A stretch of 64,000 nt of DNA from Anabaena sp. PCC 7108 (GCF_000332135.1 NZ_KB235896.1:2553403-2617402); one strand, 5' to 3'; shown: positions 34,010 to 43,737, counted from the stretch's first letter. Notes: generated by a model from the letters alone, not told the origin. Numbers and translations: made by a program.

Positions 34010-34756
34010 ATGCCAGAACGCAACCATAAAAAGATTTCAAATTCGATCAATCAACAACCTTTGGCTGATTTCAAAGTCGGTGTTGATAATGTGATTTTCT
34101 CTGTAGATACTGCTCAAAATCGCTTATTAGTTCTTTTAGTAATGCGACAGCAAGAGCCATTTTTAAATTTTTGGAGTCTTCCTGGTACTTTGGTACGTCA
34201 AGGAGAATCCTTAGAAGATGCGGCTTATCGGATTATGGCAGAGAAAATTAAAGTCAATAATCTGTATCTAGAACAACTGTATACATTTGGTGGACCAAAT
34301 CGTGATCCTAGAGAAGAAATTGATAGTTATGGTGTGCGATATCTATCAGTTAGTTACTTTGCTTTAGTTCGGTTTGAAGAAGCAGAATTAATCGCTGATA
34401 AAGTGGCTGGTATTGCTTGGTATCCTGTGAAAAAACTACCCAAATTAGCATTTGACCATAATGAAATTATTAACTATGGATACAGACGAATCAAAAATAA
34501 ATTAGAATATAGCCCTGTAGCTTTTGATGTATTACCAGAAACATTCACTCTCAACGATTTATATCAGTTATACACAACAGTTCTAGGGGAAAATTTCTCT
34601 GATTATTCTAATTTTCGAGCGCGGTTACTTAAATTGGGGTTTTTATCTGATACTGGAATTAAAGTATCACGAGGTGCAGGTCGTCCCGCTAGTTTGTATA
34701 AGTTTGATGCTGTGGCTTTTGCACCTTTTAAGGATAAGCCTTTGGTGTTTATTTGA
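34010..34756 (+). CDS. nrtR: NrtR family Nudix-related transcriptional regulator of NAD metabolism
   Basis: Two-domain regulator. The N-terminal Nudix-like domain (~20-150) binds ADP-ribose-type ligands; the C-terminal winged helix (~170-248) binds DNA. The Nudix box, in GTLVRQGESLEDAAYRIMAE, keeps Gly and the first Glu, but its catalytic REUXEE core is RIMAEK, so hydrolysis is probably lost, as in NrtR proteins. LNDLYQLYTTVLGENFSD followed by SRGAGRPASLYKFD matches the NrtR DNA-binding tail. It lies between nadD and nadE with zero spacing to nadD. NrtR is known to repress NAD genes; the palindrome at 31983-32003 is the likely site. Confidence 0.9.
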   Translation: MPERNHKKISNSINQQPLADFKVGVDNVIFSVDTAQNRLLVLLVMRQQEPFLNFWSLPGTLVRQGESLEDAAYRIMAEKIKVNNLYLEQLYTFGGPNRDPREEIDSYGVRYLSVSYFALVRFEEAELIADKVAGIAWYPVKKLPKLAFDHNEIINYGYRRIKNKLEYSPVAFDVLPETFTLNDLYQLYTTVLGENFSDYSNFRARLLKLGFLSDTGIKVSRGAGRPASLYKFDAVAFAPFKDKPLVFI

Positions 34757-34782
34757 TTTAAATATGGATTAAATGAACCGCG

Positions 34783-34835
34783 TTCGCGTAGCGTCCCGTA
34801 GGGATAGGCGCGAAGGACGCGAAGGAAGAGGGAAG
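34783..34835. repeat. Short GC-rich dispersed repeat between nrtR and nadE
   Basis: Contains GCGTTCGCGTAGCGTCCCG and a GAAGGACGCGAAGGA stretch, words common in Nostocales interspersed repeats. It creates an open frame in phase with nadE (from 34773) whose Arg-rich translation is not part of the enzyme. Confidence 0.6.
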
Positions 34836-34871
34836 AAGGAAGCCATTATTTATAATATTCCAATTACTAAT

Positions 34872-36569
34872 ATGAAAATAGGAATCGCTCAATTTAATCC
34901 AATCATTGGTGATTTGTCTGGTAACTCTAAACAAATTCTTGATGCTGCTGAAAATGTAGTGTCTTCAGATGTACGTTTACTGTTGACACCAGAACTTTCT
35001 TTGTGTGGCTATCCACCACGAGATTTATTACTAAATCCTAGTTTTGTGGAAGCTATGGATATTACTTTACAACAATTAGCTCAGGATTTACCTGCTAATT
35101 TAGCTGTGTTGGTAGGAACTGTTGTTAAAAATACTGACGCGCACATTACTGGTGGAAAAAGTTTATTTAATAGTATTGCTTTATTAGAAGCTGGTCAAGT
35201 TAAACAATTTTTTCACAAGCGACTTTTACCAACTTATGATGTTTTTGACGAGAATCGTTATTTTCAATCTGGGTTAGAAGCTAGTTATTTCACTTTAGAT
35301 GATATCAAGATTGGTGTAACCATTTGTGAAGATTTATGGAATGATGAAGAATTTTGGGGTAAACGTAGTTATGCGGTTAATCCTATTGCTGATTTATCAA
35401 ATTTAGATGTAGATTTAATTGTGAATTTATCTGCATCACCTTACACTGTCGGTAAGCAAAAGTTACGAGAAGCTATGCTGCAACATAGTGCTGTTAATTT
35501 TAAAAAATCAGTAATTTATACTAACCAAATTGGCGGAAATGATGATTTGATTTTTGACGGGCGCAGTTTTGCTGTAAATCAGCAAGGTAAAGTTATCTGC
35601 CGTGCTAAGGGTTTTAAACCTGATTTATTAGTAGTTGAATTTGATCAAATACAGCGCGATTTAAAGTTAGGTTCTGTTTCACCTGCTAATGAATCTGAAG
35701 ATGAGGAAATTTGGCAGGCTTTAGTTTTAGGTGTGCAAGATTATGTTCATAAATGTCGCTTTTCTCAAGTAATCTTAGGTTTAAGTGGTGGGGTTGATTC
35801 GGCATTAGTAGCTGCAATTGCAACTGCGGCAGTGGGGAAGGAAAATGTTTTTGGTGTTTTGATGCCTTCTCCTTATAGTTCCCAACATTCTATTAGTGAT
35901 GCTTTGGCTTTAGGAGAAAATTTGGGGATTAAGACTAATATTTTACCAATTGGGGAATTAATGCAGGGATTTGATCACACTTTGGCTGAATTATTTTCAG
36001 GAACTGAGTTTGGTATTGCTGAGGAAAACATTCAATCTCGAATTCGTGGTAGTTTATTGATGGCGATCGCTAATAAGTTCGGTCATCTCCTCTTATCCAC
36101 TGGTAACAAGTCAGAAACAGCAGTTGGTTACTGCACCCTTTACGGTGATATGAATGGCGGTTTAGCAGTGATTGCAGATGTCCCTAAAACCCGCGTATAT
36201 TCTCTTTGTCATTGGTTAAATTCTCATAACCAGACAGAAATTATTCCCCAAAATATTCTCACCAAAGCACCAAGTGCGGAACTTAAACCAGGTCAAGTTG
36301 ACCAAGATTCTCTACCAGCTTATGAAATCTTGGATGATATCTTAGAACGTCTGATTCATAACCACGAATCAGCAGCACAGATAGTTGCAGATGGTCATGA
36401 CTCAGTAATTGTTAATCGAGTCTTGCAGATGGTAGCGCGGGCTGAATTTAAGCGGCGACAAGCACCTCCTGGACTGAAAATCACCGACCGCGCTTTTGGT
36501 ACTGGTTGGCGAATGCCTATTGCTAGTAAAATTAGCTGGCTGTCAGTAAAAAATTCTCAATTGGATTAA
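34872..36569 (+). CDS. nadE: Glutamine-dependent NAD+ synthetase
   Basis: Amidates deamido-NAD to NAD+, completing the operon's pathway. The N-terminal glutaminase (nitrilase) domain shows LLTPELSLCGYPPRDLL (Glu), FHKRLLPTYDVFDENRYF (Lys) and VTICEDLWND (Cys). The synthetase domain has the PP-loop VILGLSGGVDSALVAAIA, then STGNKSETAVGYCTLYGDMN. The ATG at 34872 begins MKIGIAQFNPIIGD, the family N-terminus. The frame upstream derives from a dispersed repeat. 565 aa is normal. It ends convergently, overlapping the TPR gene's stop by 4 bp. Confidence 0.95.
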   Translation: MKIGIAQFNPIIGDLSGNSKQILDAAENVVSSDVRLLLTPELSLCGYPPRDLLLNPSFVEAMDITLQQLAQDLPANLAVLVGTVVKNTDAHITGGKSLFNSIALLEAGQVKQFFHKRLLPTYDVFDENRYFQSGLEASYFTLDDIKIGVTICEDLWNDEEFWGKRSYAVNPIADLSNLDVDLIVNLSASPYTVGKQKLREAMLQHSAVNFKKSVIYTNQIGGNDDLIFDGRSFAVNQQGKVICRAKGFKPDLLVVEFDQIQRDLKLGSVSPANESEDEEIWQALVLGVQDYVHKCRFSQVILGLSGGVDSALVAAIATAAVGKENVFGVLMPSPYSSQHSISDALALGENLGIKTNILPIGELMQGFDHTLAELFSGTEFGIAEENIQSRIRGSLLMAIANKFGHLLLSTGNKSETAVGYCTLYGDMNGGLAVIADVPKTRVYSLCHWLNSHNQTEIIPQNILTKAPSAELKPGQVDQDSLPAYEILDDILERLIHNHESAAQIVADGHDSVIVNRVLQMVARAEFKRRQAPPGLKITDRAFGTGWRMPIASKISWLSVKNSQLD

Positions 36570-37288
36570 CCGCCGATTTCTCTTAGCATGGCTTCTACCC
36601 TGGCTAATCCATCTGGATCATTAGTCCGTCGATATAAATCCTTGGCTTTTTGTAATACGTTGCTGGCTTGTTGGGTTTGTCTTCGCTGTTTGAACATTGA
36701 ACCCATTAACTCGTAAGTGCGGGGATCGTTACGGTTTAAGTTAATTGCTTGTTCGTACGCCCACATAGCTGATTCATAATCTCCCAGAGAGGTTTGAGTT
36801 ACACCCAAACCTAAATAGGCATTAAAATTGCCACGGTTGAGCTGGATAGCACGGCGATAAGCTTCTTTTGAGCCAGCAGTGTCTCCTAGGTTACCTTTGA
36901 TATAACCGACAGCATAGTAAAAATCACTATTATTGGAGTCGATAGCGATCGCTCGACGATAGGCAGCTAACGCCAATTGAAAGTTCCGTTGTTGAGCATA
37001 TAAGTAGCCAATCCCAGAATGTATCTTGGCATTCCTGGGGTCTAATTTTGCAGCTTCCTGATACTGAGCGATCGCCCCATTATAATCACCCGCATCTACT
37101 AACCTCTTCCCTTCTTCTAACAGTTCCTTTAACTTTGGATTACTGGCTTGTGCTACTAATACCTCAGCTTGAGCTATCAAGGGAGTAGCAGTAAAAAAAT
37201 ATCCCAATAGTAGAAAAGTTACTAAACATGATGTTGGTTTGAACACAATGAATTTCCTTAAAGTTTCATGAAGTTTTTGTTTGTACAT
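36566..37288 (-). CDS. Exported TPR protein (240 aa)
   Basis: An N-terminal hydrophobic segment (~17-38, ending near IAQAEVLVAQA) is a signal peptide or anchor. Four or five tandem TPR units follow (~55-225), with repeats such as AIAQYQEAAKLDPRNAKIHSGI and ALAAYRRAIAID then NSDFYYAVGY. TPRs mediate protein-protein interaction; the partner is unknown. The gene converges on nadE with a 4-bp overlap of the two stops. Confidence 0.85.
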   Translation of the reverse strand: MYKQKLHETLRKFIVFKPTSCLVTFLLLGYFFTATPLIAQAEVLVAQASNPKLKELLEEGKRLVDAGDYNGAIAQYQEAAKLDPRNAKIHSGIGYLYAQQRNFQLALAAYRRAIAIDSNNSDFYYAVGYIKGNLGDTAGSKEAYRRAIQLNRGNFNAYLGLGVTQTSLGDYESAMWAYEQAINLNRNDPRTYELMGSMFKQRRQTQQASNVLQKAKDLYRRTNDPDGLARVEAMLREIGG

Positions 37289-37726
37289 TAAAACAAAAAT
37301 ATTGAATTTTGGAAAGTGCCTTTATTCACATTTTTGAAATATTACTAACTTAGGAAACTTAGCTACACGTACCGTAAATTAGGCGATGTTTCACACTATA
37401 ACTCAAATTTAAAAGACCTAGCAATGGTAGTAAAAGTTGTAGTAGCATCAAAGCATTAAGATTAACAAGACCTTCGCTAAATAAAAAAGCCTTGATTCGG
37501 AGGTTTGGTAGAGGCACGTATCCCTGCGTGAACGCGAAGTGTAGCGAAACCAAAACCCAACCTAAAAATGGCGAAAGTATTGATTAATATCTGTATTTCT
37601 GGACATTAAAAATCTAGATTCAACTTGGTAAAAGTATAATCTATCATGCTTATATCCGTAAAATTTCTCATATATCCAGCCTTGTGAACTTTTCTGCACC
37701 AGTAAGCGGCTTGAGATTAATTTAAA
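37289..37726. other. 438-bp intergenic region with dispersed repeat
   Basis: A fragment at about 37503-37556 (GGCACGTATCCCTGCGTGAACGCGAAG and similar) belongs to a common Nostocales repeat type. A 64-codon minus-strand frame through it has no ribosome site and is not credible as a gene. Confidence 0.55.
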
Positions 37727-39415
37727 TTAATTCAGAGACTGTGTGTAAAGCTTGGCAGTAAATTTATCCAGAGTCATTGTCCCTGATAGATTTTGGGTTT
37801 CCTTTAACTGAAACTGGGATAACAAAACTGTTTGAATCTTTTTTTGTTCGCTTTCTACTTCCGTTGCTGTTTTCAATTTAGACCATAAAGGATTGCCACT
37901 ATCTAACCACAAAATACGAGAATATTTAGCTGGTTCTTCCTTCAAAACTTTTTCTAAAGAAATTGCTAGTCCTGATGGCTTTTGAGATAGAAGCATCACC
38001 GGGTAAGAAGTGGGAATATAATAAGCCACACGCATAACATGACCCCAAGCTTTGGAGTTCATAGCAATTAAAGTTGGCTGATTCCAGTCTTGGGAAATTA
38101 ATTCAGAAACCGAGCGAAAAACTGAGCGTGTCCGCAGACTAAAATCACCAACGCTAATAGTCAAATACACCAGCAATAAACCAACTGCTATAGGAGTTTG
38201 CCATTGTTTTGCAACTGCTTTTTCTACCCACAAAGTTATTAATAATAAACAACCAGGAAGAATAATGATCATTGTTCTGCCAAAGCCAAATCCTAAGGTA
38301 AATTTTTTAGTGGCAATGTCTACCATTAAGGCTAGTAATATCGGCAAAATTCCTAATATTAAAACTGTACCTAAATTTTTCTGTTCATGTTGTTTCCACA
38401 GATGAATACTAAACCCTATAAATAGCAAAATTACTAAACAACCAGATAAAGTAATGACTATTGGATCTAAACTAGTTGCCCAGTCTCCTATAAGTATGTC
38501 AGTACCTAAAGTGTTAGTAAAATCTTGTAAATGTCTTAATAAAGGAGGTAATGCAGATTTAGCTTTACCAAAACGATTTAAGTCGGCATTGCGGAGTTGT
38601 TTAATTGTACCCCATAAAAACCAGGGCATTGTTAATAAAACTCCAGTACCTAAGCGTAAGCCATGTTTAAACCAATTTGTTCTATCTAAATAAAGTACCA
38701 ATACTCCTAAAACTATCAGCCAATAGGCATATAAATAAAAAGTCATCAGACCCGCACTAATGGAGATAATTAAAAGTCCATTCCATAGCAATTGACTGCG
38801 AAAGTTTTGGGTAATTTGCAATTTTTCTTGTTCAATTAAATATAGCAGCGCCCATGTACTTAAGATGACCCATAAGACTAAGGGCGCATACATCCGCATA
38901 TTGAGAGAATGGAATAAATAAAATGGACTCATTCCTAGCAGTGCTGCAAAAAATAGTCCTCCACGATGTCCTAAAAAAAGCTTTCCTAAACCATAAGCCC
39001 CACCCATAGCAGCAATGCTAAATAATGTGTTTAAACTTCGCACAGATGCTTCACTATTGCCAAAAAGACGCAACCAAAAATGTTGACTTAAAAAGAATAA
39101 TGGTGGATGAGGTTCTCCACCTAATAAACTCTTAATTAAAGTCTCTATGGTTAGGAAAAAGTCGCGTAGATTTGCTTCAATTGGTAAACGCAATAAGGAT
39201 GTATATTCTGCTAATAACACTGGTGTATCTCCAGGAGTATTATAAGCATCATTTTTACTCGTAGAAAGTAATAATGATAAAACCTCGTCGTACCAAAGTT
39301 CTCTACTTCCTAGATTGATAATTCTGAGTACAACTGCTAAAGCAATGACAATCAATGCTATTTTCTCTATGGAAAAAAACTTATTAAGTTTATAAATTGC
39401 TAAGTTTAGTTTCAT
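37727..39415 (-). CDS. GT39 family polytopic glycosyltransferase (562 aa)
   Basis: PMT/ArnT-like membrane enzyme. After helix 1 (~17-33) comes LGSRELWYDEVLSLLL with the DE pair. The long loop with EPHPPLFFLSQHFWLRLFG is the classic GT39 H-P-P-L motif, and NSEASVRSLNTLFS follows. About eleven helices, then a ~110-residue soluble C-terminal part. The upstream gene on the same strand (39458-41038) is another polytopic protein 42 bp away, forming a second GT39 pair that mirrors 28733-31928. Confidence 0.88.
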   Translation of the reverse strand: MKLNLAIYKLNKFFSIEKIALIVIALAVVLRIINLGSRELWYDEVLSLLLSTSKNDAYNTPGDTPVLLAEYTSLLRLPIEANLRDFFLTIETLIKSLLGGEPHPPLFFLSQHFWLRLFGNSEASVRSLNTLFSIAAMGGAYGLGKLFLGHRGGLFFAALLGMSPFYLFHSLNMRMYAPLVLWVILSTWALLYLIEQEKLQITQNFRSQLLWNGLLIISISAGLMTFYLYAYWLIVLGVLVLYLDRTNWFKHGLRLGTGVLLTMPWFLWGTIKQLRNADLNRFGKAKSALPPLLRHLQDFTNTLGTDILIGDWATSLDPIVITLSGCLVILLFIGFSIHLWKQHEQKNLGTVLILGILPILLALMVDIATKKFTLGFGFGRTMIIILPGCLLLITLWVEKAVAKQWQTPIAVGLLLVYLTISVGDFSLRTRSVFRSVSELISQDWNQPTLIAMNSKAWGHVMRVAYYIPTSYPVMLLSQKPSGLAISLEKVLKEEPAKYSRILWLDSGNPLWSKLKTATEVESEQKKIQTVLLSQFQLKETQNLSGTMTLDKFTAKLYTQSLN

Positions 39416-39457
39416 TTTCTTAAGCTACTTTTTTAAAATTAGGTTTCTTATTTATTC

Positions 39458-41038
39458 TTATTTATTTTCAATAATCGTTGCTTCTTCTATTCTGTATTTT
39501 TTATTTTGTTTAATGTTTCTTAGCTGCATACTCAAGTTTTTCTCGCTTGCAAATAATGTAAATTTATCAGGTATTTTAGGAGAAGAGAAGCATTTATCAT
39601 AAGCAGGACATATGTAGAGAAATTTTTGATAACCTTGTTCGTGCAATGCTAAACCTAATTTACTCACATTATCAGGCTCTTTTGTGAGAAAAAATATTTT
39701 TTGGTTAAACATTGCTTCAAAACTTTGGCTAACATACTGGTTAGCTACAGCTACAACTTTATTACTATCTTGGCGCAAAAAGTCCAGAACATCAAGATTT
39801 TCTTGTTTGCTTTTTTGATAAACAGCTTCTGTGCCTGCAATTATGTTGAGATTAAACCCTAAAACAAATAGTATGGCTAAAATTCCCATGCTGATATATC
39901 TGAACCCAAATTGTTTAATTTTCCAAATTTTATCTAACCCTGATATTGCTATGAAATTAAATAATGGTATGAGAATTAATAAGAATCTTGGTCCCCACTG
40001 TTTACCACCATCACTAGGAATAAGTATGGGAACTATCAACAAAAACAAACTTGAGATTAGTAATATTTGCATAATTACAGGTTGGAATCTCAAATTAATT
40101 CTAAATATAGAAATAAACAAAATCCCAATTGCAAAGTAGATGATCGGAAAATATTTAAGTAGGCTATCTTTAAGTTCATTAAAAAATCTCACTGATTTTA
40201 ATAATCTTTCTGGTAGTGAAAAGTTTTCTACTACTTGGAAAGCATGAGCGCCTAATGGATGATTATAAATGATTTTATTTAATGCAAAGAAACATAATAT
40301 GGTAGCGATAAGACTAGCAATAAATATTATTTGTCTATTTTTAATAATAGTGATGAAATCAAGTTTGATTTTATATGAGACGATTACTAGCATTATCAAA
40401 ATAGCTACTAATGCTAAAAATTCGGGTCTAAACCAAGCTGATAAACCAATTAATATGCCGCTACTTATGGCATCTTTATTTGAAAAATTTTCCTCTGTTT
40501 TAGTTAGAATAATCACTAAGCCATTAAATGCTAAACATACTGCTAGTGTATGTTCCCAATACATAGCACTATACATGGTCAGTGGAGAAGCAAATATAAG
40601 AGTAAGCAAACCTATACTTATAATTAAATAATCTAGTTTAAAGCACTGACATAATTTATAAAAAATCACCCAAATTATCCATGTAGAGATTAAAGGAATT
40701 ATATAAAAACCTCTAAAACCAAACATGGCATAAAACGGGGCAGTTACTAGTGGAAATGTAAACGGAAATGTAATATAGTAAAGGTTAGATATCTTATAAC
40801 TAAATGGGGCTTCAAAGGGATATAATCCGCTATCCCATAGATTTTTTACCCATTGGGGTGCTAGTAAGTCTAAATCAAAATGCAGTTTACCAGAGCTAAG
40901 TTGTTTTGCTAACAGTGCTTTCAGCCCAGCATCACCACTAAAGTAAATTTCATCAGGAATTTGCGATAGTAAGTATAAGGAAAAAATTACACCAGATAGA
41001 ATGATCAAGAACGGTGTATTTGCTTTCAATTTATTCAT
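39458..41038 (-). CDS. Polytopic membrane protein, glycosyltransferase-like (526 aa)
   Basis: About eleven helices, with a first loop EIYFSGDAGLKALLAKQLSSG resembling the acidic first loop of lipid-sugar-dependent glycosyltransferases (GT-C fold). SAMYWEHTLAVCLAF and GLSAWFRPEFLALVAI are family-like motifs. The C-terminal ~100 residues are soluble. AT-rich relative to its neighbours. Upstream of and probably co-transcribed with the GT39 gene. Substrate unknown. Confidence 0.72.
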   Translation of the reverse strand: MNKLKANTPFLIILSGVIFSLYLLSQIPDEIYFSGDAGLKALLAKQLSSGKLHFDLDLLAPQWVKNLWDSGLYPFEAPFSYKISNLYYITFPFTFPLVTAPFYAMFGFRGFYIIPLISTWIIWVIFYKLCQCFKLDYLIISIGLLTLIFASPLTMYSAMYWEHTLAVCLAFNGLVIILTKTEENFSNKDAISSGILIGLSAWFRPEFLALVAILIMLVIVSYKIKLDFITIIKNRQIIFIASLIATILCFFALNKIIYNHPLGAHAFQVVENFSLPERLLKSVRFFNELKDSLLKYFPIIYFAIGILFISIFRINLRFQPVIMQILLISSLFLLIVPILIPSDGGKQWGPRFLLILIPLFNFIAISGLDKIWKIKQFGFRYISMGILAILFVLGFNLNIIAGTEAVYQKSKQENLDVLDFLRQDSNKVVAVANQYVSQSFEAMFNQKIFFLTKEPDNVSKLGLALHEQGYQKFLYICPAYDKCFSSPKIPDKFTLFASEKNLSMQLRNIKQNKKYRIEEATIIENK

Positions 41039-41264
41039 AAATTCATGAAAAATGATTATTATCGATATTTATTCAATTGGATACATAAAACTCAAGCAAA
41101 TTTCAAAGCAGATAAATTAGCAATTATCTGTCAAAATAGAAGATAAATGATGGTTATTTCACAAGACGGACTAGAACTCAATGGCTTGTCAATAATATAA
41201 CATCACAAGTTGCAACTTTTAATTTATTGCGAAAATTAAATAAGTAGTTTACGTTTGATGAACT

Positions 41265-42416
41265 GTGGCTAATATAACTTTCGATGCAATTCTTGACCGT
41301 GCTTTATTAGGGTATAATATATCACCACATGAAGGTGCTATGTTGTTGAAACAGACTGAGCCAAAAGCTGTAAGTGCTATTCAGGCTACAGCTGATAAAC
41401 TCCGTTACACTCAAGTAGGTAATACAGTCACTTACGTAATTAACCGTAATATTAACTTTACGAATATCTGTGAGCAACATTGTAGTTTTTGTGCGTTCCG
41501 TAGGGATGATGGCGATACTGATGCTTATTGGTTAAATTGGGCGCAAATCTTGGAAAAATCCACAGATGCGGTGCGTCGGGGAGCAACAGAAATCTGTATG
41601 CAAGGGGGATTACACCCACAAGCGCAAATTAACGGTAAATCGTTGCCTTATTATCTGAAGTTAGTAGAAACCATTAAGGGGGAGTTCCCTCATCTGCATT
41701 TACACGCATTTTCTCCCCAAGAAGTCCAGTTTATCGCTAGATTAGATGGAATTTCCTATACTGAGGTGATCACATCTTTACGGGATGCTGGTGTAGGTTC
41801 CATGCCAGGAACAGCCGCTGAGGTGTTAGATGATGAAGTCAGAAGAGTGCTATGTCCAGAAAAAATTGATACGGCTACTTGGCTAGAAATAGTTGGTATA
41901 GCGCATAAATTAGGTGTAAATACCACTAGTACCATGTTATCTGGGCATATTGAAACCCCAGAACAGCAAATTGGACATTTAGAAAAATTGCGATCGCTCC
42001 AACAAAATGCTATTGAGCAAGAATACCCAGCTAGAATTACAGAATTTATTGTCTTACCATTCGTTGGACAAGAAGCGCCCAAATCCTTACGTCGTCGTGT
42101 GGGAAGAGATCAACCAGTGTTAGCTGATGCACTGTTATTAACTGCTGTAGCGCGAATTTATTTAGGAAATTGTATACCTAACCATCAACCGAGTTGGGTC
42201 AAATTGGGTTTAGCTGGTGCGACAGCAGCTTTAAATTGGGGTTGTAACGATATCGGTGGCACATTGATGGAAGAACACATTACCACAATGGCAGGGGCTG
42301 TGGGTGGTACTTGTATGGAGGTGGAAACCTTGCAAAGTGCGATAGCATCCCTAAAACGACCTTACCAACAGCGGGACACCTTATATCGGAAAATAGGAGC
42401 TAGGGATAACAAATAA
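41265..42416 (+). CDS. cofH: FO synthase subunit 2 CofH (radical SAM)
   Basis: Couples 5-amino-6-ribitylaminouracil to tyrosine; together with CofG it makes FO, the 8-HDF deazaflavin antenna of cyanobacterial photolyase. The radical-SAM cluster motif CxxxCxxC is C69-C73-C76 in [21 protein letters not shown] and HAFSPQEV follow, as is typical of CofH/MqnC relatives. Length 383 aa. Start GTG at 41265, with [10 protein letters not shown]. Given the cyanobacterial context CofH is preferred over MqnE/MqnC. cofG is not in this window. Confidence 0.9.
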   Translation: MANITFDAILDRALLGYNISPHEGAMLLKQTEPKAVSAIQATADKLRYTQVGNTVTYVINRNINFTNICEQHCSFCAFRRDDGDTDAYWLNWAQILEKSTDAVRRGATEICMQGGLHPQAQINGKSLPYYLKLVETIKGEFPHLHLHAFSPQEVQFIARLDGISYTEVITSLRDAGVGSMPGTAAEVLDDEVRRVLCPEKIDTATWLEIVGIAHKLGVNTTSTMLSGHIETPEQQIGHLEKLRSLQQNAIEQEYPARITEFIVLPFVGQEAPKSLRRRVGRDQPVLADALLLTAVARIYLGNCIPNHQPSWVKLGLAGATAALNWGCNDIGGTLMEEHITTMAGAVGGTCMEVETLQSAIASLKRPYQQRDTLYRKIGARDNK

Positions 42417-42423
42417 ATTATCT

Positions 42424-42552
42424 GTAGGACTTACGCAAGTGTCACACCAAACATCTATTTTATGGTGCGTCAGATATCAAATATCTGTTTATTTGCAGGA
42501 TATTTCAGGTCTGACGCACCCTACCAATATGCCAGTTGCGTAAGTCCTGATC
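42424..42552. repeat. MITE-like element with 15-bp terminal inverted repeats
   Basis: Ends TAGGACTTACGCAA and TTGCGTAAGTCCTG are inverted; inside, GGTGCGTCAGA and TCTGACGCACC form a second inverted pair. It has the same interior and end sequences as the 94-bp array at 6681-6972. About 128 bp, non-coding, directly downstream of cofH. Confidence 0.8.
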
Positions 42553-42646
42553 TGTTTAAATTATCTGTTCCCTGTTCCCGATAACTGACTGATCCCAATC
42601 CAAGATAGTATGGACGTTGATTTACATATTGTTTTACTTAATGCAT

Positions 42647-43045
42647 ATGAAGCGTTATTGGTCGCGTCTGCTTGCACTAGTTCTAGTTGTAACCATTGGT
42701 TTAATAGGCTGTTCTGGTAGCCCAGATAGTTTGACTGGGGATTATCGTCAAGACACATTGTCTCTAGTCAATACAATGAGACAAGCTCTAGATTTATCAC
42801 AAGATTCCCCAAATAAAGCCGAAATTCAAGCTGAAGCACGTCAAAAAATTAATGACTTTTCGGCTCGTTATCAACGTGCTAATTCTGTTTCTACTCTTAG
42901 CTCATTTACAACCATACGAACAGCCCTTAACGCCTTAGCTGGTCACTATAGTTCCTACCCAAATCGTCCCGTCCCTGAAAAACTGAAAAGTCGTCTAGAG
43001 AAGGAGTTAAACCTCGTGGAAACAGCACTGAAGCGTGGTGGCTAA
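42647..43045 (+). CDS. psb27: Photosystem II assembly lipoprotein Psb27
   Basis: Lumenal lipoprotein that binds CP43 and the free PSII core and prevents premature Mn-cluster assembly. The signal peptide ends in the lipobox LIGC (Cys22 from this start). The mature four-helix bundle shows LTGDYRQDTLSLVNTMRQAL and the conserved C-terminal SSYPNRPVPEKLKSRLEKEL. The reading frame is open upstream from a TTG at 42617; the ATG at 42647 gives the normal MKRYWSR start, and 42641 is an alternative. ~130 aa, as in the family. Confidence 0.93.
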   Translation: MKRYWSRLLALVLVVTIGLIGCSGSPDSLTGDYRQDTLSLVNTMRQALDLSQDSPNKAEIQAEARQKINDFSARYQRANSVSTLSSFTTIRTALNALAGHYSSYPNRPVPEKLKSRLEKELNLVETALKRGG

Positions 43046-43065
43046 CCATCAGATATATTTTTGTC

Positions 43066-43116
43066 AAGAACCAAAAATGCAAAGTCAAAATTTATAACTT
43101 TGCATTTTTGGCTCTT
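43066..43116. repeat. Long perfect-stem hairpin after psb27
   Basis: 20-base arms (43066-43085 and 43097-43116) pair with one mismatch around an 11-nt loop; the core word is CCAAAAATGCAAAGT. No U-tract follows on either strand. Stable RNA structure or dispersed palindrome; it could protect or end the psb27 transcript. Confidence 0.75.
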
Positions 43117-43380
43117 GGCGACTTGATACAAAATGTCGATAAATCTGGGGTTTCAATTTTAAATTTATCTATCTTTTTTTAATGTTTAGCGCCAGAAAGC
43201 AAAAGGTAGTAAAAAAGCTTATTTGCTCAAATGTTAATTCTTTTTTAAATAAATATTTATTTTTGCTAAACTCTAGTAGCTAGAGTATTAATATAATTCA
43301 CTTGCTTTTAAGTTGTCATCAATGGGGATTATATGAAATAATAAAGCAGTGGTAATCAGATTAAGTAGCAGCTAAGTTCA

Positions 43381-43602
43381 ATGAACAAACAAAATGATAA
43401 TGTAAAAAAAGAACCAAATGCAATTGAGAAGAATCTTAGTGACATCCATCAGAGTCTACAAGATATCAATGACAACCTAAAAGGTATCAAAAGTTATTTT
43501 AAGAGTTCTTCCGACGCATTTAACAATTTTTCCAATACATTTTTTGTGTTATCAATTGTACTGGCCTTTTTCTTATTTATAAATTTTATTAATAGGGGTT
43601 GA
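43381..43602 (+). CDS. Small coiled-coil membrane protein (73 aa)
   Basis: The charged N-terminal half has a heptad pattern (IHQSLQDINDNLKGIKSYF), followed by one C-terminal membrane helix (FFVLSIVLAFFLFINFI). No family recognised. The ATG start lies in AT-rich DNA ~335 bp after psb27. Plausible small membrane protein; moderate support from composition and topology alone. Confidence 0.5.
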   Translation: MNKQNDNVKKEPNAIEKNLSDIHQSLQDINDNLKGIKSYFKSSSDAFNNFSNTFFVLSIVLAFFLFINFINRG

Positions 43603-43737
43603 TAAATATTTGGTCAATCTAATGTTAGTCCATAGCCATCCTAAATAAGACATGAACAACTCTTTTTCTTTACTTGTGCGCTCTCTGTGGTTCGTTCCCT
43701 TATCCGTCAAAATTTATTTGAGAGACTATTAATAAAT

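Noticed and set aside
37359-37553. 64-codon minus-strand ORF
   Set aside because: Runs through a dispersed repeat, has no ribosome site and no domain-like composition.
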